A stretch of DNA of 64,000 nt, taken from assembly GCF_002959855.1 (NCBI RefSeq), contig NZ_PPDB01000007.1, forward strand, positions 248,001-312,000. The letters run 5' to 3'. A program made the position numbers and the translations under genes. This DNA comes from Veillonella denticariosi JCM 15641 (GTDB lineage Bacteria; Bacillota; Negativicutes; Veillonellales; Veillonellaceae). Positions 44,460 to 53,549 of the stretch are shown in pieces. The stretch's first letter is position 1, and every line of letters starts with the position of its first letter. The notes beneath the pieces are model-generated. The model saw only the letters and a program-made list of their open reading frames with translations, ran no database searches and was not told where the DNA came from.

Positions 44460-44487
44460 AGTATATCATTTACACATCTATAAGTAA
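44460..44487 (-). promoter_or_regulatory. promoter of tpx
   Basis: On the minus strand, TTACTT, 16 bases, then an extended -10 TGATATACT (TATACT at 44465-44460). It lies about 65 bases upstream of the tpx ATG. I saw no clear PerR or Fur box. Confidence 0.5.
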
Positions 44488-44614
44488 ATCAAAAAATTCG
44501 ATATACTTTCAGAAAAGATATTGTATTGATAATATAATGAAAAAAATAGTAGTATTTATATAGCAAACATACTATGATACATATAGACTATGTTAAATAT
44601 AATTGAGAGGAATT

Positions 44615-46339
44615 ATGAAATCTGTAGATTTTTTTAAAGATTTTTTCCGCCGTGAAGGTTGGATTTATGCAATAGGCATCATACTGTTGATGGCAATTGA
44701 TGTGGCTTTTTTATTGGTCCCTCAATTTATCGGAAATGCTATCGATACATTGAGTCATAACAAGGAGGGCCTTGTTCGTTATATTTTGTATTTTGTGGCA
44801 CTATTAATTATTATAACTATTTTGAAAGTTATCTCCCGTCGCACTTTACTAGGATCCATTCGGAGGATGGAGTATCAGTTTCGTCAGAAGCTTTGTAAGA
44901 AGGCGCTGCAGATCGAGACGACTTATTACGAAATGAACGGACCCGGCAAGGTGATGGCGCTGATGACCAATGATGTGACATCGTTGCGCGTTGCTCTAGG
45001 GTTGGGCGTGATGATCGTTGTGGATATCGTATTTTATTCCATTGTGGGCTCCGTAGTATTAATCAAAAAAATCGACATTCTCTTGGCGGCTCAAATCATG
45101 ACGCCTGTATTATTTACCCTGATTGCAATCTTTCTGTTAGGACGTAAGTTGAGGGTTAAACAGAGAAGTGCACAAACGACGTATAGTGATATGACTGAAT
45201 TTGGACAGGAACTGTTTCAGGGCATGGATGTGATGCGAGCTTTCAACCGTGAATCGGTCATTGAAAAGTTGTTTGATAATATCAATCGGCTAAATTATAA
45301 CAAGAATATGGATGTCGCTTTATATGATTCTGTTTTGACACCGCTCACACGGATTGCACCGTTTATCTGTATCAGTATCAGCATCTTTGTATGTGGGCGT
45401 CTCGCTGTGGAGGGGCGTATGAGCATCGGTGAGTTTGTTACCATTAATTCTTTTATCATGCTCATTATAGGCCCTTTAATCAGTGTCGGTTCACTCATAT
45501 CCATCATACAAAAGGGGTTGGCATCGTTAGACCGCATCATGGATTTTATGAAATTACCGCCGGAAAATATCAAGGATACCGATTCCATATTAACGTTAGA
45601 GGATATTCATGTCAGATTTTTAAATTTTACCTATGATAACGCAAAGGCTCAGGCATTATCGCAGGTGACGACAACGATACCGAGGGGCTCTTTTATAGGC
45701 ATTGTAGGAAAACCGGGCTCCGGTAAAAGTACACTATTCAAATTGTTGATCGGCTTGCAGAAAAGTCCTCAAAAATCAATTTATTTCGGCAATCGTGATA
45801 TTACAGATATTCCTTTAGCCGTATTGCGTAATTCCGTTGCCTATGTGCCTACACAATCCTATCTATTGAGTTCTACAATCGCAGACAATATCACCTTCGG
45901 CCAAAGTTCCATTCATCACATATCTTTGGAGGAAGCCGCTAAAAAAGCGGATTTGTATAGAGATTTAGGTGATTATCTGCACGATGATCTACATGTCTTA
46001 GGGGAAGAAGGGCGCGATCTGTCCGGCGGACAACAACAGCGCATCAATTTGGCGCGCGGATTTTATAAAAATGCTCCTTACTTGTTATTAGATGACTGCT
46101 TTTCCGCATTAGATGCGATTACGGTTCATACGATTCTCGATACACTGCGTTCCTCCCATGAACAAACCATACTTTGTATTTCTCAACGCCTGGAGGTAAT
46201 AGAAAAGGCTGACAGCATTCTCGTCTTTGATGAAGGACGTATCGTAGAATCCGGAAATCATCAAGAACTATTAAATAATAAGGGCTTGTATTATACATTA
46301 TATATGGCACAGAGAGGGGCAGCACATGAAGAAGCGTAA
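44615..46339 (+). CDS. ABC exporter subunit A, degenerate-site half-transporter
   Basis: One half of a heterodimeric ABC exporter of the LmrC/BmrC type, with six transmembrane helices (about 1-320) and an ATPase domain (about 335-574). Walker A is GKPGSGKST and the signature DLSGGQQQRIN is consensus. Walker B is LLLDDCFSALD, with Asp in place of the catalytic Glu, and the switch region reads ISQRLE with Gln instead of His. ATG 44615 follows GAGAGG; an upstream TTG is not needed. It overlaps the partner gene by 14 bases. Substrate (drug, peptide or lipid) unknown. Confidence 0.88.
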   Translation: MKSVDFFKDFFRREGWIYAIGIILLMAIDVAFLLVPQFIGNAIDTLSHNKEGLVRYILYFVALLIIITILKVISRRTLLGSIRRMEYQFRQKLCKKALQIETTYYEMNGPGKVMALMTNDVTSLRVALGLGVMIVVDIVFYSIVGSVVLIKKIDILLAAQIMTPVLFTLIAIFLLGRKLRVKQRSAQTTYSDMTEFGQELFQGMDVMRAFNRESVIEKLFDNINRLNYNKNMDVALYDSVLTPLTRIAPFICISISIFVCGRLAVEGRMSIGEFVTINSFIMLIIGPLISVGSLISIIQKGLASLDRIMDFMKLPPENIKDTDSILTLEDIHVRFLNFTYDNAKAQALSQVTTTIPRGSFIGIVGKPGSGKSTLFKLLIGLQKSPQKSIYFGNRDITDIPLAVLRNSVAYVPTQSYLLSSTIADNITFGQSSIHHISLEEAAKKADLYRDLGDYLHDDLHVLGEEGRDLSGGQQQRINLARGFYKNAPYLLLDDCFSALDAITVHTILDTLRSSHEQTILCISQRLEVIEKADSILVFDEGRIVESGNHQELLNNKGLYYTLYMAQRGAAHEEA

Positions 46340-48071
46340 TGTCCGGAATGATTGGGCTTTATTTAAACATTTAAGTGCTTATATACGTCCATATATGGGG
46401 ATATTGATGATAGCCGCATTTGCTTTGTTAGGAAATCTTATCTTATTATTGTTGCGGCCTTACTTGTCCAAGCAGGTCATCGATCTTGGTTTTGCTACAA
46501 ATGATATACATGTAATTCAATATTATGCTGTCCTGTATGCCATAACGATTTTGGGCAGTATTATATGTATATTTGTAGAAAACTATTTCTTAAAATCATT
46601 CGGTCAAAAGATTATTTACCATATACGGGGGATTATCTTCCGGAAAATACTCAATAAATCACATAAAGATTTTTATAAACTACCTATAGGTAACTGGGTG
46701 ACGCGTATTACTAATGATGTAGAATCATTACGAACTCTATATACAGAAGTTATTCTAAGTCTTTTAAGCAGTTCTCTCATGATTATCGGTATTTTAGGCT
46801 TTATGTATCTCATCAATATTCCTTTAGCCATTATCATGACAATACTTGTGCCTATTATGGGAGGTATAATATGGATGTACCAGAAGTTCTCCCGCAAGGC
46901 GTTCCGCCAGGTGCGTACTTCTGTGGCCGCATCCAATGCGAGTATTAAAGAACTGTTAAATTATATTGTTATCGTAAAAACCTATCGTGGTGAACGCAAT
47001 ATAGAGGATCGTTATGACGAGGTAAACAAAAGATTTTTAGCGGCCGGTATTTTCGAGGTTACCACGTTTTCTATCTTCAGGCCTCTTGTGGATGGTCTGT
47101 TTTTCGTTGCCCTTATCGTTATATTTACGACGACAAATTTGGTCGACTCCGTTGCTGATGCAGGTACAGTTTTCGCGTTCATCCAATATATGGATCGCTT
47201 CTTTCAGCCTATGAAAGAAATCGCCGATAAATACAATTCACTGCAGAGCGCTTTGGCCGGTGCGGAACGGTTAGTTCCTTTGCTGGAGGAAGAAGATAGA
47301 CAGTTGATTACATCTGTTCCCGATGAATTTAAAGTGATTCGCAGCATTCGATTTGACCATGTTTGGTTTTCTTATCTCGATAATGATGAATATGTCTTGG
47401 AAGACTTTACATTATCCGTTAATGCCGGTGAATTTATAGGTATTGTCGGTCCGTCGGGCAGCGGCAAGACCACATTACTTTCACTATTGATGGGCATTCA
47501 TAAACCAACCAGGGGTGCAATTTATATAAATGATATCAATATTGCGGATTATGACAGTTCCTTACTACGAAATATTATGGGTTATGTTTTTCAACAGGCC
47601 TATTTATTTAAAGGAACTATAGAGGATAATCTGAAGTTATTCGATACCTCTATTCCCGATGAGGATATGGTGGAAGCGGCCCGTCAGGTGAATTTGGACG
47701 GCATGATTCAACAGTTGCCGGACGGTTATAAAACATCTGTAGGCTATTTGGGTTCTCTATTGTCGGACGGACAGAAACAATTACTTGCTTTCGGCCGTAC
47801 ATTATTGAGCAAAAAATCGATATTATTATTGGATGAAGCAACCGCAAATATCGACAGTCATACGGAAAAAGCGATCCAAGCCAGCATCGAGCGTATACGG
47901 GGCAGTAAAACCATTCTCAGCGTGGCTCATAGATTATCCACGGTTGAGGATGCAAATATAATCGTATATTTGGAATATGGTAAAATGAAGGAAATCGGTT
48001 CTTTTGATGAACTTATAAAGAATAAGGGCGCATTTTATAATTTATGGCGACAACAACGTGACGGGAGATAG
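46326..48071 (+). CDS. ABC exporter subunit B, catalytic half-transporter
   Basis: The partner half-transporter of 581 residues: six membrane helices (about 15-310) and an ATPase domain with Walker A GPSGSGKTT, consensus Walker B ILLLDEATANID with the catalytic Glu, and SVAHRLST with the switch His. Its signature is LLSDGQKQL rather than LSGGQ. The two subunits are therefore complementary: one good ATP site (B Walker motifs with the A signature) and one degenerate site. This matches BmrCD/LmrCD and TM287/288. Confidence 0.9.
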   Translation: MKKRNVRNDWALFKHLSAYIRPYMGILMIAAFALLGNLILLLLRPYLSKQVIDLGFATNDIHVIQYYAVLYAITILGSIICIFVENYFLKSFGQKIIYHIRGIIFRKILNKSHKDFYKLPIGNWVTRITNDVESLRTLYTEVILSLLSSSLMIIGILGFMYLINIPLAIIMTILVPIMGGIIWMYQKFSRKAFRQVRTSVAASNASIKELLNYIVIVKTYRGERNIEDRYDEVNKRFLAAGIFEVTTFSIFRPLVDGLFFVALIVIFTTTNLVDSVADAGTVFAFIQYMDRFFQPMKEIADKYNSLQSALAGAERLVPLLEEEDRQLITSVPDEFKVIRSIRFDHVWFSYLDNDEYVLEDFTLSVNAGEFIGIVGPSGSGKTTLLSLLMGIHKPTRGAIYINDINIADYDSSLLRNIMGYVFQQAYLFKGTIEDNLKLFDTSIPDEDMVEAARQVNLDGMIQQLPDGYKTSVGYLGSLLSDGQKQLLAFGRTLLSKKSILLLDEATANIDSHTEKAIQASIERIRGSKTILSVAHRLSTVEDANIIVYLEYGKMKEIGSFDELIKNKGAFYNLWRQQRDGR

Positions 48072-48072
48072 T

Positions 48073-48867
48073 ATGGAGTATATTCAATCAAAAGACAATA
48101 AGACGATTAAGCGCATGGTTGCCTTAAGTAATCGAAAATATCGTCAGAAATATGATGAATATGTCCTAGAAGGTATTCGATCGATTCGTGATGTGGCGAA
48201 AATGGGTGCTATTAAAGTTATCGTTATACGAGAATCGAAAATGAAGGAACACACTATTCAGGAGTTATTAAGTGTATCAGATATACAATCTGTACCGACA
48301 TATATCGTTCAGGACCCTTTGTTCGACAAGTTGGAAAACTCCGTTCATGGTCAAGGTGTGATGGCTATAGCAAATAAACCTAAATATTTTATTGATGATT
48401 TGCGCATAACGGACGGTTTATATGTAGCGTTGGACGGGGTACAGGATCCGGGTAACTTGGGGACCATTATACGTACGGCCGTAGCGGCAGGCGTGAAAGG
48501 AATATTCTCGTTGAAAGGAACCGTGGATCCGTTTAATAATAAGACCGTGCGCAGCACAATGAGTGCACTACATAAGATTCCTTTATATGAGGATGTATCA
48601 TTATCGGAATTTTATGATGTAATCAGAGAACAGAGAATAACAACTTATGTAACAGCCTTGGAGAATTCAGTACCATATCAAGATATCCGGTATGCTTCGC
48701 GCAGTTTATTAATATTCGGTAATGAAGGTAATGGTGTATCAAAGGAGATATTAGATTTCTCTGATTACCGTATTTCTATTCCTATGTACGGAGATATAGA
48801 ATCTCTCAACGTATCGATAGCTGCGGCACTTTGCATGTATAAGGTGCAGGAACAGCTTATCAAATAA
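48073..48867 (+). CDS. SpoU/TrmH-family RNA 2'-O-methyltransferase
   Basis: A SPOUT RNA methyltransferase of the RlmB/TsnR-like branch. The 264-residue protein has an N-terminal substrate-binding domain (about 1-100) and the C-terminal knot with LDGVQDPGNLGTIIRTA (motif 1, about 119-135), FGNEGNGVSKE (about 217-227) and IPMYGDIESLNVSIAAAL (about 237-254). Target nucleotide unknown (rRNA most likely). GGGAG sets the ATG at 48073; an upstream GTG in the same frame overlaps the ABC gene and was not used. Often found near pheST in Firmicutes, here in the ABC unit. Confidence 0.9.
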   Translation: MEYIQSKDNKTIKRMVALSNRKYRQKYDEYVLEGIRSIRDVAKMGAIKVIVIRESKMKEHTIQELLSVSDIQSVPTYIVQDPLFDKLENSVHGQGVMAIANKPKYFIDDLRITDGLYVALDGVQDPGNLGTIIRTAVAAGVKGIFSLKGTVDPFNNKTVRSTMSALHKIPLYEDVSLSEFYDVIREQRITTYVTALENSVPYQDIRYASRSLLIFGNEGNGVSKEILDFSDYRISIPMYGDIESLNVSIAAALCMYKVQEQLIK

Positions 48868-48873
48868 GATTTT

Positions 48874-48911
48874 AAAAGTCCTCTGCTAGTATACAAGCAG
48901 AGGACTTTTGT
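48874..48911 (+). terminator. intrinsic terminator after the SpoU-type methylase
   Basis: A perfect 14-bp stem (48874-48887 with 48896-48909) and an 8-base loop, ending in TTTT. It ends the ABC exporter operon. Confidence 0.92.
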
Positions 48912-48912
48912 A

Positions 48913-48942
48913 TTGATTTTTGATACCTGTATTTGGTACAAT
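48913..48942 (+). promoter_or_regulatory. promoter of the ChbG-like operon
   Basis: TTGATT (48913-48918), 18 bases, then TACAAT (48937-48942) with TGG before it, giving an extended -10. It starts directly after the preceding terminator. Confidence 0.55.
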
Positions 48943-48958
48943 AACATATATCCTTTGT

Positions 48959-48983
48959 GGGAGAACAAAGTTCTCCCTTTTTT
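48959..48983 (+). terminator. promoter-proximal terminator (attenuator) before the ChbG-like gene
   Basis: GGGAGAAC (48959-48966), loop AAA, GTTCTCCC (48970-48977), then six T. It lies only about 10-35 bases after the predicted transcription start and 20 bases before the ATG, so most transcripts may end here unless antitermination occurs. Confidence 0.8.
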
Positions 48984-49003
48984 AAATGAAAAGGAAGATG
49001 ATT

Positions 49004-49858
49004 ATGTCCAAACTTATTGTAAATGCTGATGATTTTGGCCTTCATAGTTCTGTAAACAGAGGGATTATTGACGGTCATCGTACAGGTATTATTACGAGTA
49101 CCTCCTTATTAGCAGGAGGCGAAGCTTTTACAGAAGCCATAAGCATGGCTAAAGAAAACCCAAAGTTGGGCATCGGTATTCATATCGCCTTGGTTGGAGG
49201 TCTCAAACCGGTATGTGATCCATCTGAGGTACCGTCACTATTGACGGAACAGGGAAGATTTCCCAATACCTATGTGGAGTTTATAAAAAGACTTTATACG
49301 GGTAAAATTAATTTTGATGAATTGCGTAAGGAAATACAGAGTCAAGTATCCATAATTATGAATGCCGGCCTTAATATAACGCATATTGACGGGCATCAAC
49401 ATATGCACATTCTTCCTAGCATGTTACCACTTGTGGTGGAACAGGCGAAACAGTATGGTATAAAGGCGATTCGCATTCCTCAGGAGATGAGCGGATTTAT
49501 CAATTATTCGTACAATCCGGTTCGCTTTCTCGGCAAAGTGGGGCTTTCATCGGTAGCGGATAATGCACGTTCCTTTATCAGAAGTAATAATATTATAAGC
49601 ACCCAATTTTTCTGGGGCATGATAAATGGCGGTCATATCAATCAAAAGACCTTAATGGGAATTTTGAAAGAGGTAAGTCACCGTAGCGGTACCCATGAGT
49701 TGATGATACATCCGGGCAATGATGATAGAGTCCTCAGCAGCCGTTATGACTGGGGATATCACTGGGAGGATGAATTGAAAGCAGTTTGTTCGCATCATAC
49801 GCGTTTATATATTAATCAGCATAAGATTGAGTTGATTAATTACGGAGATTTGGCATGA
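49004..49858 (+). CDS. ChbG/HpnK-family carbohydrate deacetylase
   Basis: A YdjC-fold, metal-dependent deacetylase. The 284-residue protein starts SKLIVNADDFGLHSSVNRGI with the metal-binding Asp-Asp, then GIGIHIALVGG (about 62-72), THIDGHQHMHILP (about 131-143) with the His ligands, and MIHPGNDD near 250. ChbG acts on chitobiose phosphate and HpnK on acetylglucosaminyl-hopanoid; the membrane-protein neighbour favours a lipid-linked sugar. The ATG at 49004 is set by AAGGAAG; earlier ATGs at 48986 and 48998 lack spacing. It overlaps the next gene by 4 bases. Confidence 0.85.
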   Translation: MSKLIVNADDFGLHSSVNRGIIDGHRTGIITSTSLLAGGEAFTEAISMAKENPKLGIGIHIALVGGLKPVCDPSEVPSLLTEQGRFPNTYVEFIKRLYTGKINFDELRKEIQSQVSIIMNAGLNITHIDGHQHMHILPSMLPLVVEQAKQYGIKAIRIPQEMSGFINYSYNPVRFLGKVGLSSVADNARSFIRSNNIISTQFFWGMINGGHINQKTLMGILKEVSHRSGTHELMIHPGNDDRVLSSRYDWGYHWEDELKAVCSHHTRLYINQHKIELINYGDLA

Positions 49859-50847
49859 GTAAGATGATGAAGAGAGGCATTCTGATGCTTCTCTTACTCA
49901 TCAGCGTATCTGCAGGGATCATATATTACACCATCGATCTGGAAGCAATTAAAACGATAAGGAGCTTTAACGCAGTTTCGTTGTTGTTAGCACTTCTGGC
50001 TTTAACATTGGGAATGTACTTTGATGGATTACGGTTGCAGAGGCTCGTAAAAATAGGTGGTTATAAGCTGTCGATTCAAGCTGTACTTCGCGTTATATTC
50101 AGTAATTATTTTATGGCAATGTTGACGCCGGGGGCCAGCGGAGGGGCCGTAGCTCAGGTTTTGGTCCTTAAAAGTTATGGTGTACCGTTGGGAAAGGGAA
50201 CACCTATCGTATTGATACGTACGGTATTCTCAATTATGTTTCTCGTAGTCATGTTACCGTTCGTTTTTCTTCACGACGCCATTGAAATACCATATATTTC
50301 ACGAAATATGTTGCTTGTATTTGCTGTTGTGGCGGTAATAGCGACCTTATTAGGAACCTATATATTACAAACTAAATATATGCGACAATTTGTATATCGT
50401 TTAGCTAAGTATTTTAAGGAAGATAAAACTAAAGACTGGTTATCGAAACTTGAAACTTTAAATCAGGGACTGGGGTTATTATATAAGAAACCGGGACAGT
50501 CTATTGTCGTCTTTTTTGAATCCGGCTTGAGCCTGCTTTGTTTATATTGTATTGCACCGGCCTTAATGTATGCTTTTACATCGGATATTCATATCATCGA
50601 TGTGTTGGATCGAATGATTCTATTAAATCTCATTTTATATTTTGCACCGACACCTGGGGGAACAGGAATCGCAGAAGGATTGTTCGTAGTGCTATTCGGT
50701 TCATTCGTGCCGGCCGGAACAGTTGGTATTGTGGCTGTTGCATGGCGCGTTGTAGCGGAGTATTTACCGTTTTTTATTGGAATGTATGCGGTGTTAACAT
50801 TATATGGGCGACAATTTGTGGCTCAGGAAACATCACATGAACAGTAA
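49855..50847 (+). CDS. YbhN/UPF0104-type membrane protein (lysylphosphatidylglycerol synthase transmembrane domain)
   Basis: A 330-residue integral membrane protein with about eight hydrophobic helices. LTPGASGGAVAQVLVLKSYGVPLGKGT (in parts, about 82-108) and YFAPTPGGTGIAEGLFVVLFG (about 263-283) are the conserved segments of the LPG-synthase membrane domain, but the catalytic GNAT part is missing. Such proteins are proposed flippases for lipid-linked sugars or phospholipids. It overlaps the ChbG-like deacetylase gene, which suggests joint work on a glycolipid. Confidence 0.82.
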   Translation: MSKMMKRGILMLLLLISVSAGIIYYTIDLEAIKTIRSFNAVSLLLALLALTLGMYFDGLRLQRLVKIGGYKLSIQAVLRVIFSNYFMAMLTPGASGGAVAQVLVLKSYGVPLGKGTPIVLIRTVFSIMFLVVMLPFVFLHDAIEIPYISRNMLLVFAVVAVIATLLGTYILQTKYMRQFVYRLAKYFKEDKTKDWLSKLETLNQGLGLLYKKPGQSIVVFFESGLSLLCLYCIAPALMYAFTSDIHIIDVLDRMILLNLILYFAPTPGGTGIAEGLFVVLFGSFVPAGTVGIVAVAWRVVAEYLPFFIGMYAVLTLYGRQFVAQETSHEQ

Positions 50848-50860
50848 GGGAGTGTATTGT

Positions 50861-51310
50861 ATGTCTAAACCAAAAAAAGATAAGTTTTATCTTGTGCAAG
50901 AAGATATTTTACCGGAAGCGATCAAAAAAACCATTAAGGTAAAGGAAATCCTAAAATTAGGTGAGGTTAAAACGATTAACGAAGCCGTTGAAAGAATGGA
51001 TTTGAGTCGTTCTGCATATTATAAATACAAGGATTATGTATTCCCGTTTTTTGAAATCGCTCAAGGTAAGATTGTAAGCATAACCGTATCTATGTCGAAC
51101 GAATCGGGTATGTTATCCAGTGTATTGAAAGCAATCGCCGATCGAAACGGCAGTATTTTAACGATCAATCAAGATATTCCGCTACAGGGGATTGCCAACA
51201 GCAGTATCTCTTTTGAGACAAAGAATTTACAAGGTTCCCTCGAGGATTTACTGCATGAAATCCGCTCTATGAAGGGCATTATTAAGGTAGAGATTTTAGG
51301 ACAGGCTTAG
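50861..51310 (+). CDS. UPF0735 ACT-domain protein (PheB-like)
   Basis: A 149-residue protein with an N-terminal helical, DNA-binding-like part (about 25-65, with DLSRSAYYKYKDYVFPF) and a C-terminal ACT domain (about 72-148: SVTVSMSNESG-type ITVSMSNESGMLSSVLKAIAD). The family (B. subtilis PheB/YszB region) sits next to hom in many Firmicutes and probably binds an amino acid to regulate the aspartate or aromatic branch. GGGAG precedes ATG 50861. The hom gene follows after 25 bases. Confidence 0.88.
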   Translation: MSKPKKDKFYLVQEDILPEAIKKTIKVKEILKLGEVKTINEAVERMDLSRSAYYKYKDYVFPFFEIAQGKIVSITVSMSNESGMLSSVLKAIADRNGSILTINQDIPLQGIANSSISFETKNLQGSLEDLLHEIRSMKGIIKVEILGQA

Positions 51311-51335
51311 TCCGCATTTTGAGGATAGAATTATT

Positions 51336-52625
51336 ATGACCACTGTTAAAATCGCTTTATTAGGCTTCGGTACGGTCGCGCAAGGGACATTTAATTTATT
51401 GCAGACTAATGCAGCAATCATTAAAGATCGTACCAGTGTTGATATTGATATCGCAAAAATTTTTGTGCGCAATCCTGATAAATACAGCAATATTACTTTG
51501 CCTGTAGCAACTAAATATGTGACCGATATAAAAGATATCATAGAAGATGATTCGATTCAAATCGTTGTGGAGTTAATGGGGGGCACAACCTTTGCCAAGG
51601 ATTGTGTAGAGGAGGCTCTTAAAGCGAAGAAAAACGTCGTTACGGCTAATAAGGATTTATTAGCTGAATCGGGTCCATATTTATTGGAACTGGCAAGTAA
51701 AAATGGGGTGGATTTGCGCTTTGAAGCCTCTGTATTAGGCGGTATTCCTATTATTCGCACATTATATGAATCTTTGGGTGGCAATCATATTACGGAACTC
51801 ATCGGTATTATGAACGGCACGACAAATTTTATTTTATCTAAGATGACCGATGAAGGTTTGAGCTATCAAGATGTACTAAAAGAAGCTCAAGAATTGGGTT
51901 ATGCTGAGGCGGATCCGACGGCTGACGTGGAGGGGCTCGATGCGGCTCGTAAATTGGCAATTTTGGCATCCATCAGCTTTAATCGCCGTATTTTTTTTGA
52001 CGATGTATCCGTTGAAGGGATTACAAAAATCGATACGGAAGACATTGCATTCGGCAAAGAATTCGGCTATAACATCAAATTACTAGGCATTGCGAAGGAA
52101 TCTAATAAAGGGTTATCACTTAATGTTTATCCCGCATTTGTACCGGTTACTCATCCGTTGGCCTCCGTGCGCGGTTCTTATAATGCGATTTATGTGAAAG
52201 GCAACGGAATCGATGACGCCATGTTCTATGGTCGCGGCGCGGGCAGCTTGCCAACGGGCAGTTCCGTAGTAAGCGATATTATGGAGATTGCGAAAAATAT
52301 TTCCAACGGATCTACCGGTCAATTGAAATCATTCTATTATGATCAAAAGAATATTTACGCACCCGGTAAAATTCAATCCAGTTACTATATACGACTAGCT
52401 GTAGATAATAAAACGGGTGTCTTAGCTAAAATTTCCGCTAAACTAGCGGAACAAAAGATTTCCGTCCTATCTATTGTGCAGCGCAATATGGATCCTGAAA
52501 TGGCAGTGCTTGCTATCGTTACGTCTAAATGCCCTCGTTCGTACATTTTAAATCTTATAGACTCTTTTAACAGCTTGCGTTCTGTTCAATCAGTCAATAG
52601 TGTTATTCGTATTATGGAAGATTAA
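51336..52625 (+). CDS. hom: homoserine dehydrogenase
   Basis: Reduces aspartate semialdehyde to homoserine for threonine and methionine. The 429-residue protein has the NAD(P) motif LLGFGTVAQGTFNLL (about 8-22), VVTANKDLLAESG (about 99-111), FEASVLGGIPIIRTL (about 127-141), the catalytic GIMNGTTNFILSKM (about 155-168) and the ADPTADVEGLDAARKLAIL signature. The C-terminal ACT domain (about 350-428) implies feedback by threonine. Its stop overlaps the thrB ATG. Confidence 0.97.
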   Translation: MTTVKIALLGFGTVAQGTFNLLQTNAAIIKDRTSVDIDIAKIFVRNPDKYSNITLPVATKYVTDIKDIIEDDSIQIVVELMGGTTFAKDCVEEALKAKKNVVTANKDLLAESGPYLLELASKNGVDLRFEASVLGGIPIIRTLYESLGGNHITELIGIMNGTTNFILSKMTDEGLSYQDVLKEAQELGYAEADPTADVEGLDAARKLAILASISFNRRIFFDDVSVEGITKIDTEDIAFGKEFGYNIKLLGIAKESNKGLSLNVYPAFVPVTHPLASVRGSYNAIYVKGNGIDDAMFYGRGAGSLPTGSSVVSDIMEIAKNISNGSTGQLKSFYYDQKNIYAPGKIQSSYYIRLAVDNKTGVLAKISAKLAEQKISVLSIVQRNMDPEMAVLAIVTSKCPRSYILNLIDSFNSLRSVQSVNSVIRIMED

Positions 52626-53545
52626 TGGATATGGAAACCATACGCGTTCAAGTTCCGGCTACCAGTGCTAATTGCGGTCCCGGTTTCGATTGCCTGGGAT
52701 TGGCTTTAAATTTATATAATATCTTTACTTTTAGACCCCTTGAGGATGCCACGGAGTACACGTATACATTTGAAGGGTTTGGTGCCGACATCCTCCGCAT
52801 GGAGGATCCTAAGAAAAATCTCATCGGATTTGCCATGGACCAGGTCTTTGCAACGGTTCAGGAACCGATACGTTACGGTCATATTACTTCAGAAACATTA
52901 ATTCCTCCTTCGCGTGGTTTAGGTAGTAGCAGCACCGCTATTGTGGGCGGTTTGTTATTGGCGAATACCCTCGTTAAAAATCCGTTGACTAAAGAAGAAC
53001 TTCTGGTAATCGCCAATCGCATGGAAGGTCATCCTGATAATGTGGCACCGGCGATTTACGGAAACTTATGTTGTGCAACCGGCTTAAAAACAAAAGTATT
53101 AAATACGGTAATTCCCGTTCCGGAGGAACTGCACTTTGCCGTAATTGTACCGGAGGTATTGGTTTCTACGGAATATGCCAGGTCCGTATTGCCTAATCAT
53201 ATTCCTTTTAAAGAGGCGGTTCAAAACGTGAGCCATGCATCACTGTTTGTAACGAGTCTTATTACACATCAGTTAGATAATCTGTCTATAGCTTTGGAAG
53301 ATAATTTGCATGTACCATATCGAAAAGCCTTAATTCCTCATTGCGATGATGTATTTATGGCCGCTAAAACGGAAGGAGCCTATGGTGCAACCATTAGCGG
53401 ATCCGGCTCTACATTGATTGCTTATACCGATAAATGTCATGTTGAAAACGTCGCAAAAGCTATGGGAGAGGTATTCACATCTCATGGCGTTGAAAATAAA
53501 ATATATTGTCTGGAAGCTGATACAAAAGGAGCAAGAATTATATAG
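52625..53545 (+). CDS. thrB: homoserine kinase
   Basis: A GHMP-family kinase that phosphorylates homoserine on the way to threonine. The 306-residue protein has VPATSANCGPGFDCLGLALNLY (in parts, about 10-31), the ATP-binding PPSRGLGSSSTAIVGG (about 96-111), EGHPDNVAPAIYG and the GATISGSGSTLIAY segment. It is coupled to hom by TAATG; a second ATG two codons on is equally possible. Threonine synthase is not in this window. Confidence 0.96.
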   Translation: MDMETIRVQVPATSANCGPGFDCLGLALNLYNIFTFRPLEDATEYTYTFEGFGADILRMEDPKKNLIGFAMDQVFATVQEPIRYGHITSETLIPPSRGLGSSSTAIVGGLLLANTLVKNPLTKEELLVIANRMEGHPDNVAPAIYGNLCCATGLKTKVLNTVIPVPEELHFAVIVPEVLVSTEYARSVLPNHIPFKEAVQNVSHASLFVTSLITHQLDNLSIALEDNLHVPYRKALIPHCDDVFMAAKTEGAYGATISGSGSTLIAYTDKCHVENVAKAMGEVFTSHGVENKIYCLEADTKGARII

Positions 53546-53549
53546 TTTA

